10,171 bases of DNA, taken from NCBI GenBank assembly GCA_021828635.1, contig JAJZEJ010000809.1:1-10171 (forward strand), given 5' to 3'. Shown here one piece after another: positions 1 through 7,950 of this stretch. The position numbers were made by a program, and so were the translations under genes. Position 1 is the stretch's first letter. Each line of letters opens with the position of its first letter. The notes under the pieces were generated by a model. It ran no database searches and was not told the DNA's origin. It was given only the letters and a program-made list of their open reading frames with translations. This DNA is from Chloroflexota bacterium (GTDB lineage Bacteria; Chloroflexota; Ktedonobacteria; Ktedonobacterales; Ktedonobacteraceae).

Positions 1-226
1 ACAACACTTCCATGTAGGAGCCGGTCGCGGTGCCGAGTTGTTCGTCGCAATCAACACCTGATGAGATAATCACCGCTTCATCGCTGGCAATCGAAGTCGT
101 GGGGGTTCCGCTACTGGCATATTGTGTGTATGACGTGCCATCGGTGGCCGTGCCAAGCCCCGATTGGTTGGCGCGGACCATCGTATCGTAGCCATACACG
201 CTGCCATTAATCGTCGGAATCCCCAC
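1..226 (-). CDS. Putative phage tail fibre/adhesin with concanavalin-like N-terminus, partial
   Basis: This is the first 75 codons of a gene that continues past the left edge. No ATG fits the upstream end, so I chose GTG at 224-226, which has a GAAGGGA Shine-Dalgarno seven bases away (234-240); the alternative in-frame ATG at residue 16 has no comparable site and would cut into the conserved segment. Seen: the segment VRANQSGLGTATDG (residues 17-30), then a Ser/Thr-rich stretch and later QLGTATGSY. Known: this R-x-N-x-S-G-L-G-x-A-x-D-G opening is common at the start of LamG/concanavalin-like beta-sandwich domains in phage tail proteins. Inferred: a receptor-binding or tail-fibre protein at the tail tip, downstream of the hub and the 297-residue protein. 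The C-terminal part, and hence the full role, is not visible. Confidence 0.6.
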   Translation of the reverse strand, partial: MGIPTINGSVYGYDTMVRANQSGLGTATDGTSYTQYASSGTPTTSIASDEAVIISSGVDCDEQLGTATGSYMEVL

Positions 227-233
227 TACTGTA

Positions 234-240
234 TCCCTTC
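234..240 (-). promoter_or_regulatory. Ribosome binding site that decides a GTG start
   Basis: The minus strand reads GAAGGGA, then seven bases, then GTG at 224-226. It lies in the 27-base gap after the stop of the 297-residue gene. With no upstream ATG in frame, it is the main support for the GTG start of the leftmost gene. Confidence 0.6.
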
Positions 241-253
241 TTATAAGATGCGA

Positions 254-1147
254 TTAGAGTTTTTCGGTAATGCTCACCTGACCCGTCGTGGTCGAAGTGA
301 TATTCACCGGCGCGTCAAAGGCCGCATGAATAAAGGTGTTCGTGGCCGCCGCGACAGGGTTGGCATTGACGCCCCACGCGCTCGTGTAGCTGGCCGCCGT
401 CGCCGCCGGTGTGCCAGATGTGCTAAATTCGTAGGTGCTACCAGTTTGTAGCACAGCCTGACGGTTGCCGTAGCCCGCATTGCCTCCTGAGTTGGCATAC
501 GTGAATTGGCCGCTTGGCATGCCAGCCGTCGCCGCCGCGTAAGACGCCGGTGCGGAGAGCGCAGCCACATCAGCAGAGAGGCCCGTTGGCACGGTGCCAC
601 CAGCCGCGAGAATTTCTTTGGGTGTGGCGTAGCGCACATTCGACCCAATCGGGAGCGCGGTCGCGGGACTGGTTGCGCTGTTGCAGGTGGGCGTTGATGC
701 CGCGCTGATGGCAACCGTGGTCTGCACCGTGAACGTGGTACCGGTGCCAGCGCCAATCGTCAACCAGGTGCCTGATGGAATGGTTGGTCCGGTTGGCGCG
801 TTGACGCTAAAGCTGGTGGTCGCGGTTGAGGCTGGTATTTGGGCCGAGAGCGTGGTAAAGCCCCAACTCTGGTCAATGGCGATATTGTTGGCCCCGACTG
901 TTGTAGGAGCAGCTGCACCGGCCAAACCTTTCAGCGCCGACAATGCGCCGTTATCGGTCATGAGATTTTCTAGCCAGTTCTCCACGAGGACTTCACCAGT
1001 GTACTTGTCGATGGTTTTTACGCACCAAAATCCGCCTTTGCGGTTCAAACGTTCCACCATATCCTCAAAGTTTTGTGGTGGCGCAACAATGCCGCTCCCA
1101 CGATGCTCCCAGTATTCAGGGATACTTACTAATAATTTTCGTGCCAT
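254..1147 (-). CDS. Putative phage tail-tip / minor structural protein (297 aa)
   Basis: The frame is open further upstream, but ATG at 1147 has an AGGAG site nine to ten bases before it (minus strand AGGAGAAACACGAAC-ATG) and begins a charged, well-folded-looking region, MARKLLVSIPEYWEHRG. Residues 1-60 are mixed and charged; residues 60-100 (ENLMTDNGALSALKGLAG onward) resemble the 'loss-of-position' segment seen in phage structural proteins that carry a Thr-Asp-x-Gly motif. Residues about 103-172 are Thr/Ser/Ala-rich with a PSGTWLTIG turn and look like a small inserted beta domain. The C-terminus (NTFIHAAFDAPVNITSTTTGQVSITEKL, residues 270-297) is beta-rich. No signal peptide or membrane segment is visible. 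The product is inferred to be a tail-tip or adhesin component from composition and from its place between the hub and another fibre-like gene. The family is not firmly recognised. Confidence 0.6.
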   Translation of the reverse strand: MARKLLVSIPEYWEHRGSGIVAPPQNFEDMVERLNRKGGFWCVKTIDKYTGEVLVENWLENLMTDNGALSALKGLAGAAAPTTVGANNIAIDQSWGFTTLSAQIPASTATTSFSVNAPTGPTIPSGTWLTIGAGTGTTFTVQTTVAISAASTPTCNSATSPATALPIGSNVRYATPKEILAAGGTVPTGLSADVAALSAPASYAAATAGMPSGQFTYANSGGNAGYGNRQAVLQTGSTYEFSTSGTPAATAASYTSAWGVNANPVAAATNTFIHAAFDAPVNITSTTTGQVSITEKL

Positions 1148-1256
1148 GTTCGTGTTTCTCCTGCTTTCTTTCAAGGTAGATATCATAGCGAATAAGTAGC
1201 CAGACAACGACGCCCATCAGGAGCGTGGTTTCTAAGAGAGCCAGATAATTGGTCAT
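1116..1256 (-). CDS. Small single-pass membrane protein, holin-like (46 aa)
   Basis: ATG at 1256 is preceded by a GGAGAAAGCGCG spacer that gives a plausible Shine-Dalgarno; the longer open frame upstream lacks one and would overlap the preceding gene. Seen: a short N-terminus (MTNYLALLET), one hydrophobic segment at about residues 6-23 (LLETTLLMGVVVWLLIRY), then a charged tail rich in Lys, Glu and His. This layout is shared by many small phage membrane proteins, including some holins. The 3' end overlaps the start of the 297-residue gene by 32 bases, and the gene lies 11 bases after the XhlA-like gene, so the two membrane genes are probably translated as a pair. Inferred function: holin or accessory membrane protein in lysis. 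With 46 residues and no family motif, this remains a guess; the coding call itself rests on the start site and gene packing. Confidence 0.55.
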   Translation of the reverse strand: MTNYLALLETTLLMGVVVWLLIRYDIYLERKQEKHEHGTKIISKYP

Positions 1257-1267
1257 CGCGCTTTCTC

Positions 1268-1516
1268 CTAGTGCAAGGTTGCCAACCAGTGATAAAGGAA
1301 TGCGATGGCGGCACTCGTTGACAGCGTGGTTAACACTCCCAGCCCCCATTTGAGTGTGCTGTGCATGATATGCTGCTCTCGCTGCATACTTTGCAATATA
1401 TCGTAATTATCACGTGCCGAGTTTTCCTGTATCTTCATACGGTTTTCAAGATTTTCCACTTTCCCCAAAAGTCGCCGCATCTGCGCTGCCAGTTGCGCGT
1501 TTGTTGGCATGGTCAT
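1268..1516 (-). CDS. XhlA-like phage membrane protein, coiled coil plus C-terminal TM (82 aa)
   Basis: ATG at 1516 follows GAGAGGA by about four bases; a second in-frame ATG at 1510 lies ten bases from the same site and could be the true start. Seen: residues 8-50 are heptad-like and charged (AAQMRRLLGKVENLENRMK and onward), then a hydrophobic segment at about residues 57-78 (WGLGVLTTLSTSAAIAFLY), ending after four more residues. Known: this size and order (short coiled coil, then one C-terminal membrane helix) match the haemolysin XhlA family of Bacillus phage PBSX and relatives, which works with a holin in lysis. The next gene is another tiny membrane protein, which supports the pairing. 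No endolysin is present in the window, so the lysis role is inferred. It could instead be a membrane-anchored tail accessory protein. Confidence 0.6.
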   Translation of the reverse strand: MTMPTNAQLAAQMRRLLGKVENLENRMKIQENSARDNYDILQSMQREQHIMHSTLKWGLGVLTTLSTSAAIAFLYHWLATLH

Positions 1517-1538
1517 CGTGTCCTCTCTTTTCTTCCAG

Positions 1539-4500
1539 TTAATTGCCCATTGTCTGGAAATAGTGCGTCCAGTCGTACAACATCGCTCCGTACACCGCTT
1601 TAATGCTGTAGTACGGTAGAAGCGTGGCCGCGCCATTTTGCATCACCGTCTTATAGGTCGTGCCAAGATTGGTGATGAGGAATTGCATACCCTTAATCCC
1701 GTACTGTGGCACAAAGATCGTCGCTTGCTGTCCGACGGCCAGCCCTGGCGTGTTCGTGGTGAATCGAAGCTGCTTGCCCTGGACCGCATATTCGCCCAGA
1801 CGGGCGTTGGCGAGATTTTGCGCGGCGCTGGCAAGCAGTTCAGGTGCGCTTTCTACCGCCTCCACAATACCACTGGTACCATCCATCGCGGCGCGTGCTG
1901 CAATAGCGGCGCTACTCTGCTCATTGATTGAGGTATCGTATTGCCCCTCGTAAGCCACCACGAGCGTTTGCGTTTTGAGCAACGGAAACAGAGAGATGTC
2001 CTGCGAGATGGAGGCGCTGTTCTGCGAGTAGTACCACTGCTTGCCCGTATCAGTGCCTTTCACGCCCACAAGCTGCGCCGCGCCATCGACCGTGATACTG
2101 CTAATGGAGTAGACCGGGTACTTGAGAATAAAGCTGCGCTTCTTGCCATCTCCGACAAAGGAATCAGTATCGCTGATGGTATTGACTGCTCCTGTCACCC
2201 ATTGTGAATTGCGGTACTGATTTGTGATGTTGGTCACGCGCACCGTGCTGAGCAGCATTTCGCTCGATTGGATAATGCGCGGCGCTTGGGTGACGGCCGC
2301 CGCCGCGAAAACGAAATCTTTATTTCTGTTGATGCGCCACTTATAATTGCTCTGCTTTGCCAGATCATCAAGAGCAGCCGAGATGAGCGTGCCACGGCCA
2401 GCACGTGGCCCCAGTCGCGGATTCGTGGTGTTCTGGGTTGGTAACACGCTATAATTCGCCTTCGTAATCAGAATGCCTTTGCCGATGATGGGCGCATGGG
2501 CTGAGAGCGTCAAGTCCGTAATTTGCGGCGTTTGCGTTGGGTCCGTCGTCGTCATCCTGATGCGGGTATAGGCGCTTGGCGCTGTTACTGTCTGACCAAG
2601 TGGCTGTATCAGCAACTGGTAGAAGTACTCAGTGCCACCGTTGCTAAAGAGGCCACACTGACCGCTTGCCAGCGGCGTGCTATCGGTGTAAGAGAACACT
2701 TGCGCAGAGTCGAACTGTACCGTGATGACGCCATTATTCATCGTCATCTGCACACTATGGGGCGTTCCACGTGTAAAGGAGATGTTTCCAGATGCCAGTC
2801 TGTTCGTGACGTTGCCTGAAATTTTGTTCAGAATCACCGTGTTTGGATTGCTGGCTGCGGATGCATCAGCTACGATCAGCGCATAGAAGTCGGAGGCATC
2901 AGCAAAACACCACGTAAAGCCGCCTGCATCTGCTTGATCTAGCACGGTCATTAGGGTGAGGTTGGCCGCCTGAATGCCCTGATAGAGCAGGATCGCATCG
3001 GTGCCAGCCGCCGCGATGAGGCGACTATTGGTAGTGTCCCAGGTGTAGGTCGCCGCAGCTCCACCCGTCTGGAATGTCTGGGTATAGTTGCTGCTGCTAT
3101 TGGCATTGAATTGATCTTGCGTCGGGTCCGGCTGGCCCGAGAGGCCCGCGATCTGGGCATTACCAGGAGTACTATCCACAACTTGCCCCACCTGCGTGAA
3201 ATTCACACCATCCAATGAGCTATCGACAAACATGCTGGTGTTGGCCGGAACAAGGCCGTTCCAGGTAATGGCGGAGCTGCCTAGCACACCGATGCCTGAG
3301 AGTGACGACGAAGGCGCAATGCGGCTGCCAGATGAGCTATATTGTCCGATGGCTGTCAGCATGATACCCAACACGCCACCTTGCACGGAAGTGGTAGAGG
3401 TCGAGATCGTGAGACGCACCTGTGCCTGGGTGATGGTACCAACATTGGTACCAGCCGTTAGCCCCGGTACGGCGCTGACTAACACCTGATTGGATGTGGC
3501 CGCCTGCACCTGTGGACACGTTGTCCAGGTAGAACCGTTGTTCAGGCTAATTTCGATGAGCAGGCTACACAGCGAGAGGTTCGCTGTCGGGTCAAGCAGC
3601 GCCGTGATCTGGCTATTCGTGAGGTTGCCCAGGCCGGAGAGGTTGAATGCTGGCGAGACCCACTGCCCAGAGAGCGCAGCGCATACCCCAAAATTATCAA
3701 ACTGGATGAGATCGTAGTTTGCCGTTGGGGAGTAGCCACGCGCCCCGATATAGCCCGCCGCCGTGTAGGTGCTGTCGGTCACGTTGATGTAGAGCGTGTT
3801 GTCAAGATAAACCTTGTGGTTGGTTCCATTAACGACGACTTTCAAGCGGTGCCAGTTGCCGGTCGCTAGCGTGATGTTGACCGCCGCGATCTGCTGAAAG
3901 AGGCCCGATCCCGTGCTGGTGTTGGTGCCGTAGCCAAGCAGCACTTGTTGTGTGCTGACGAACACGCTATAGCCATAGGTGTCGTTGGTATTCTGCCAGC
4001 CTGTCGTTCTGTACACGAGGCCATATTCGTCGCCAGCCGTCGTCACATTGACATCAATCTCCGCCGTGAAGTTCTGCCACTGGCCCGCGAAATCGAAGCG
4101 TGAGATACCCCAGTTGGGGCTACCGTCGTTGAGGCGAATCTCGAAGGTTTTGCGATTGATATAGGGTCCGGGACCATTGCCGCCAAACATCGTCTGGCTG
4201 CTCATATCAGCATCATCCCACGTGCGCATAACGCCGTTGAGGGTCAATTCGCTATTGATGCTCAGCAATGTGTTGATGGAGGTGCCATTCAGCCAGCCCA
4301 CGCCGTTGCCAGCGCCCGCCACCACATCTGATTTGGTGCAACTATACGACGGGTTGACCACGGCTTGCACGCTGCTCAAGATGGGTGTTTGGGTCGGGTC
4401 ATTGCCAGCATTGGTGAAGACATATTGAAAGAGTGTCTTAATGCCGGAAAGGCTTTGTCCTGGCAACAACGCAGGCAGTGACGCATTATTGGCGCAAGGC

Positions 4501-5765
4501 TGGAATGTCGCACCATTGTCCGCACTAAATGAGACCGCAATCGTGCAATTGGTCGCGTCGGTTTCCTGCCACTGCAAGAGCGACGTATTGTAGATACCCG
4601 CGCTCGTGGTGTCGAACGTTGTGGACTCCATCGAGCCAGTGACTTCGTAGGTCGTCGCCACAGTAAGCTGCACCTGGCTATAGCCACTGGTCTGCAATTG
4701 CTGTGGTGCGCCGGTCAGCAAGCTCCCTGCAAAAAGCGTCTGGGAGGCCACGCTGACATTGCGCACATAGGCCACGTAGTTGCCCGTGTTGTCGCCTTCA
4801 AATGCGAGGGTGGCATAAGCCAGCGTTTTGCCGACGAGCGTGCCAGAGCCGTAGAGTGGTAAATTGCGATGGTACCACTGATTGGTTGCCAGTCCTGACA
4901 GATCATTGCCTGGGTGTGCGCCCACGCCCTGTTGATCGGGATAGATGCCTCCTGTCGTCGGGTAGATGGGCATATCACGCAGTGTTGAGCCATCCGTAAA
5001 CACCAAGTCAATCCCCGCCATTTGCTGGGGACATGAGTCGGGAATCCAGATATCATAGGCAAGAACTGCGCCCGACGGGATGAGATAGCTGCCTTGCCAG
5101 AACTTGACATAGACAAAGGCGTTGCCAACCCCCGCGATGCCTTGTACGCCGCTCAGGCACATGCTCTGTGTGGGCGGGAAGGTGACGCCCTGTAGCGCCG
5201 AATTGTAACTGAGGAATGTGGCAGGGCCGCTAAAATCGCCCGACGCCTGTTGCGCGTAGGAGGTGCTATTGCCCGCCGGTGACAGTTCGAGATTGCCGTC
5301 GCCCACATTGCTGGCCGCCACCACGCCGGAAAGTGCGCCTTGTCCCCAATCGGCCTGATAATGGTCTGAGCGTGAGGCCAGATTGGAGAGGTTGACGCCC
5401 TCGGCTGCGAGATAGGTGTGTAGCAGATCAGCGGCAATGTCACCTGCATACTGATTGGCATAGTTCTTCTGTGCCACACGTTTATCCGCGAGATAGTGCT
5501 GATCGATGCAGGCAATGGTCGAGAGAATGTGCGGCTGCGGATAGAGATTTTTTTCCTGTGAGTTGTCGATATAGCCGGTGAAGAGCAGGCCATTTTGCTG
5601 ATCTTGCACCAACACTGGTTGCCCTGGCTGATAATGCTGTGTGCCAGTTGTGTCAAGCACCACAAACGTGCAAGTAGAACGCTGATCGAGCGTATCCTGC
5701 ACTTTGAGCGAGCCTTCCATCCACGCGACCTGCGTGCCGCTCACCTCAACAATCACTTGTGTCAT
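1539..5765 (-). CDS. Giant tail hub/tip protein with inserted concanavalin-like domains (1408 aa)
   Basis: ATG at 5765 overlaps the tape measure stop (ATGA), giving translational coupling. Residues 1-125 look like the first half of a phage tail hub (Tal/gp27-like): VSGTQVAWMEG, TCTFVVLD, YQPGQPVLVQD, LLFTGYID, then AGDIAADLLHTYLAAEGVN. Residues about 1095-1408 look like the second half: ALDDLAKQSNYKWRINRNKD (1131-1150), a DSFVGDGKKRSFILKYPV beta segment (1201-1218), and a closing beta region. Between them lies an insertion of roughly 950 residues: a jelly-roll-like segment (about 150-345), a concanavalin/LamG-like domain (about 495-695, containing NWHRLKVVVNG and KVYLDNTLYI), a second such domain (about 885-1055, containing PHSVQMTMNNGVITVQFD), and fibronectin-like sandwich pieces sharing DPTQTP (456-461 and 1075-1080). 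Inferred: a tail-tip hub that also binds cell-surface glycans. No catalytic motif was recognised. Confidence 0.8.
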   Translation of the reverse strand: MTQVIVEVSGTQVAWMEGSLKVQDTLDQRSTCTFVVLDTTGTQHYQPGQPVLVQDQQNGLLFTGYIDNSQEKNLYPQPHILSTIACIDQHYLADKRVAQKNYANQYAGDIAADLLHTYLAAEGVNLSNLASRSDHYQADWGQGALSGVVAASNVGDGNLELSPAGNSTSYAQQASGDFSGPATFLSYNSALQGVTFPPTQSMCLSGVQGIAGVGNAFVYVKFWQGSYLIPSGAVLAYDIWIPDSCPQQMAGIDLVFTDGSTLRDMPIYPTTGGIYPDQQGVGAHPGNDLSGLATNQWYHRNLPLYGSGTLVGKTLAYATLAFEGDNTGNYVAYVRNVSVASQTLFAGSLLTGAPQQLQTSGYSQVQLTVATTYEVTGSMESTTFDTTSAGIYNTSLLQWQETDATNCTIAVSFSADNGATFQPCANNASLPALLPGQSLSGIKTLFQYVFTNAGNDPTQTPILSSVQAVVNPSYSCTKSDVVAGAGNGVGWLNGTSINTLLSINSELTLNGVMRTWDDADMSSQTMFGGNGPGPYINRKTFEIRLNDGSPNWGISRFDFAGQWQNFTAEIDVNVTTAGDEYGLVYRTTGWQNTNDTYGYSVFVSTQQVLLGYGTNTSTGSGLFQQIAAVNITLATGNWHRLKVVVNGTNHKVYLDNTLYINVTDSTYTAAGYIGARGYSPTANYDLIQFDNFGVCAALSGQWVSPAFNLSGLGNLTNSQITALLDPTANLSLCSLLIEISLNNGSTWTTCPQVQAATSNQVLVSAVPGLTAGTNVGTITQAQVRLTISTSTTSVQGGVLGIMLTAIGQYSSSGSRIAPSSSLSGIGVLGSSAITWNGLVPANTSMFVDSSLDGVNFTQVGQVVDSTPGNAQIAGLSGQPDPTQDQFNANSSSNYTQTFQTGGAAATYTWDTTNSRLIAAAGTDAILLYQGIQAANLTLMTVLDQADAGGFTWCFADASDFYALIVADASAASNPNTVILNKISGNVTNRLASGNISFTRGTPHSVQMTMNNGVITVQFDSAQVFSYTDSTPLASGQCGLFSNGGTEYFYQLLIQPLGQTVTAPSAYTRIRMTTTDPTQTPQITDLTLSAHAPIIGKGILITKANYSVLPTQNTTNPRLGPRAGRGTLISAALDDLAKQSNYKWRINRNKDFVFAAAAVTQAPRIIQSSEMLLSTVRVTNITNQYRNSQWVTGAVNTISDTDSFVGDGKKRSFILKYPVYSISSITVDGAAQLVGVKGTDTGKQWYYSQNSASISQDISLFPLLKTQTLVVAYEGQYDTSINEQSSAAIAARAAMDGTSGIVEAVESAPELLASAAQNLANARLGEYAVQGKQLRFTTNTPGLAVGQQATIFVPQYGIKGMQFLITNLGTTYKTVMQNGAATLLPYYSIKAVYGAMLYDWTHYFQTMGN

Positions 5766-7945
5766 GGCAGCAGCCCTCCTGCATGCAGGATGATGTGCTG
5801 CTGCATGGCTGGCCCCATATATTCCGCAAGCACACTACTGTCGAGTTGCACGGTAACATGCGTCGTACCACCAGCGCCTCCTGGCATTGCGCCGCCCTGG
5901 AGCGCACTTCCTGGGCCGGTCCCGTGCGGATAGACACTACTGCCACCTGGCAGATTGACCAGCTCCGGTCCGCTCTCGCCGACAATGGCCCACCCGCCAC
6001 TAAAGTTGTTGACGCCAGAGGCAAAGCCTGGAATGTGTGAGAGGACGCCGCCGACGTTGCCCATTGCGCCTGTCAGTTTGCCGACCACGCCACTAATATT
6101 GTTGAAAATGCCCGAAATAGTATCCCACGCGCTGACAAAGGGCTGCACGAAGGTATCGTAGAGCCATGTGCCAACCGCGTCAAAAATTGTGTGTATCCCG
6201 TTTATCGCGTCATTGAAAAGGACAGTCACTTCCTTCCAGAAGCTACCAAACCACACCTGCGTCGCCTTCCACGCACCTTGCAGCCAGTGCGCGATTTGGC
6301 CCCAATGTTGGATTGCCAAAATAACGCCTGCGACCACCAGGGCGATGACCAGGCCGATAGCGATGTAGGGCAGCGCGGTCGCAATCGTCGCGGCTGCCAC
6401 CGTCCATTGTCCGGTTGCCCATGCGCCCAAACTCTCTAAGAGTGCCGGAATCGTGCTGACAAATTGACCGATCTTGATAGCAGCCATCGCCACGCCGACG
6501 CCGAGCAGAGCATCCTCGGTGATCTGCACGGCGGGACCGCCCTTGTCAAACCAGGAGATGACGGAGGCCAGCCCTCCGGCCAGTGTGCCGACGCCAACGA
6601 CGAGGCCGCCCGCAACGGTGACAACGCCCTGTAAGGATTTTTGCAGAACATCATTTTGCTCACCCCACTGGATGATCGGCGTCACAATAGGGGTCAACGC
6701 CTTGTCGAGTTGCTCGAAGGGCGGAAGAAGCGTGGTTGAGAGGAATGTGCCAACTTTTTGGATGGACTGCCCGATATCGGTTCCCATCACCACCGCAAAT
6801 TGTTGGAAAGCTGGGTTGGCTAGGATGTTGCCAACGCCGCTCAAGCCTTTCTCCACCATATCGAACAGACTGCCCTTTGTCACCTGGCCGCCAGACACTC
6901 CCAAAAAGCTATTCCATGCCAGTACAACATTGGATTGGAAGGTAGACATCAAGCCGGTGAACGTCTGCGCTTGCTTTGCCATACCGCCGCCGAAGGTTTT
7001 TTCCATGCCCGCTTGCAAGTCGGCAAGCGCCATGCTGGACGGCACTAAGCCTTTGGAGACCATCTTTTGCAACACATCGACTGGCTTGCCCATTGTCTCG
7101 GAGAGCATCTGCCACGCTGGAATACCCCAACGCGACAGTTGCATCATGTCTCCGCCTGTGAGCTTGCCAGCCGCCTGAATTTTGCCAAAGACATCAATGA
7201 TAGAAGACAACGCCGCCGGTGTGGCTTTGCCAAGAGCGGACAAGCTATCGCCGATGCAAGAGATATCAGGAATCACATCCTGAGCATTGATACCGAAGGC
7301 CAGGAGCTTGGACGCGCCATCATCAATTGCTTGTGTCTGGAAAGGAGTCGTCGCGGCGAAGGTATTGAGTTTGGCGAGCATCGCCTGCGCCTTGCTCGTA
7401 CTCTTCATGAGGGTATCGAAAGCGACACCGGTCTGCTCAGCTTGCGCAGCCGTGCCAATCAGCTTGCCAGCCGTGCCAACAACCATCTGCCCAAAGCCTT
7501 GCAAGCCGATATAGGCCATACCAGCTTTGGAGGCAATCTTGCCCAAGCCACCCAAAAAGCTCCCGATGCCGCCACCAGAACCACCGGAGCCGCTTGCTGA
7601 TTGGGCAGCCGTACCGGTTTCTGACACAGCTTCGCTGGCGTTGGCAGCCGCGTCCGCCACGCTATTGAGTTCGTCAACGGCCTCACTCATGCCCTCAGCG
7701 ACCCCCGCACCGGCCTCATCGGCCACAGAGGCAATGTCTGAGAGTGCCGTATCGACCTCATCGACAGAGGCAACCACCTCTTGCATACCCTCGGTGGCTT
7801 GCATCAATCCCTCTGCCACGCCAGCGCCAGCCTCATCGGCCACGCCCGTCAGACTAGCAAATTGCTCATTGATGGAGGCAACGGCCTCCATGATGCTGCT
7901 GATATTGGCGGTGAAATTAACGACAATCTCGCCCAGGGTAGACAT
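5762..7945 (-). CDS. Phage tail tape measure protein (727 aa)
   Basis: The frame is open up to 8014, but ATG at 7945 is preferred: it follows AAGGA by about ten bases and lies five bases after the stop of the frameshifted chaperone. The protein sets tail length and occupies the tube lumen with the chaperones. Seen: a helical, Ala/Glu-rich N-terminus with two identical 12-residue repeats (35-46 and 74-85); a Gly/Ser linker (about 117-127); a core typical of TP901-type tape measures, including AFDTLMKSTSKAQAMLAKLN (175-194), TTPFQTQAIDDGASKLLAFG (199-218) and GDMMQLSRWGIPAWQMLSE (265-283); hydrophobic segments at about 434-465 and 513-546; and a C-terminus with GGWAIVGESGPELVNLPGGS (650-669), a motif seen near tape measure ends. 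Its stop overlaps the hub start by ATGA. At the usual ~0.15 nm per residue the tail would be about 110 nm, an inference. Confidence 0.93.
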   Translation of the reverse strand: MSTLGEIVVNFTANISSIMEAVASINEQFASLTGVADEAGAGVAEGLMQATEGMQEVVASVDEVDTALSDIASVADEAGAGVAEGMSEAVDELNSVADAAANASEAVSETGTAAQSASGSGGSGGGIGSFLGGLGKIASKAGMAYIGLQGFGQMVVGTAGKLIGTAAQAEQTGVAFDTLMKSTSKAQAMLAKLNTFAATTPFQTQAIDDGASKLLAFGINAQDVIPDISCIGDSLSALGKATPAALSSIIDVFGKIQAAGKLTGGDMMQLSRWGIPAWQMLSETMGKPVDVLQKMVSKGLVPSSMALADLQAGMEKTFGGGMAKQAQTFTGLMSTFQSNVVLAWNSFLGVSGGQVTKGSLFDMVEKGLSGVGNILANPAFQQFAVVMGTDIGQSIQKVGTFLSTTLLPPFEQLDKALTPIVTPIIQWGEQNDVLQKSLQGVVTVAGGLVVGVGTLAGGLASVISWFDKGGPAVQITEDALLGVGVAMAAIKIGQFVSTIPALLESLGAWATGQWTVAAATIATALPYIAIGLVIALVVAGVILAIQHWGQIAHWLQGAWKATQVWFGSFWKEVTVLFNDAINGIHTIFDAVGTWLYDTFVQPFVSAWDTISGIFNNISGVVGKLTGAMGNVGGVLSHIPGFASGVNNFSGGWAIVGESGPELVNLPGGSSVYPHGTGPGSALQGGAMPGGAGGTTHVTVQLDSSVLAEYMGPAMQQHIILHAGGLLP
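7691..7726 (-). repeat. Internal repeat unit 2 of the tape measure gene
   Basis: Encodes VADEAGAGVAEG (residues 74-85), identical in protein to the unit at 7808-7843 and offset by 117 bases (39 codons). On the plus strand both copies end in GCCTCATCGGCCAC, while the rest differs mostly at silent positions, so this is an old in-frame duplication in the coiled-coil region. Confidence 0.85.
7808..7843 (-). repeat. Internal repeat unit 1 of the tape measure gene
   Basis: Encodes VADEAGAGVAEG (residues 35-46). It pairs with the unit at 7691-7726; the flanking residues (GLMQATEGMQEV here, GMSEAVDELNSV there) are weakly alike, which suggests the duplicated segment was longer, near 39 codons. Confidence 0.85.
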
Positions 7946-7950
7946 GTGTT

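Noticed and set aside
304..756. A 150-codon minus-strand frame overlapping the 297-residue gene
   Set aside because: Highly Arg/Pro/Ala-rich composition typical of an out-of-frame reading, and wholly contained in a better gene in another frame.
681..1199. A 172-codon plus-strand frame opposite the 297-residue gene
   Set aside because: It runs antisense to a gene with a good Shine-Dalgarno and operon fit, and all neighbours are on the minus strand. No domain was recognised.
6474..7178. A 234-codon open frame on the plus strand opposite the tape measure gene
   Set aside because: It lies fully antisense to a well-supported tape measure gene, has Pro/Ser/Thr-rich low-complexity composition, no convincing ribosome site and no recognisable motif. 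It is an expected shadow of Ala/Gly-rich coding sequence.
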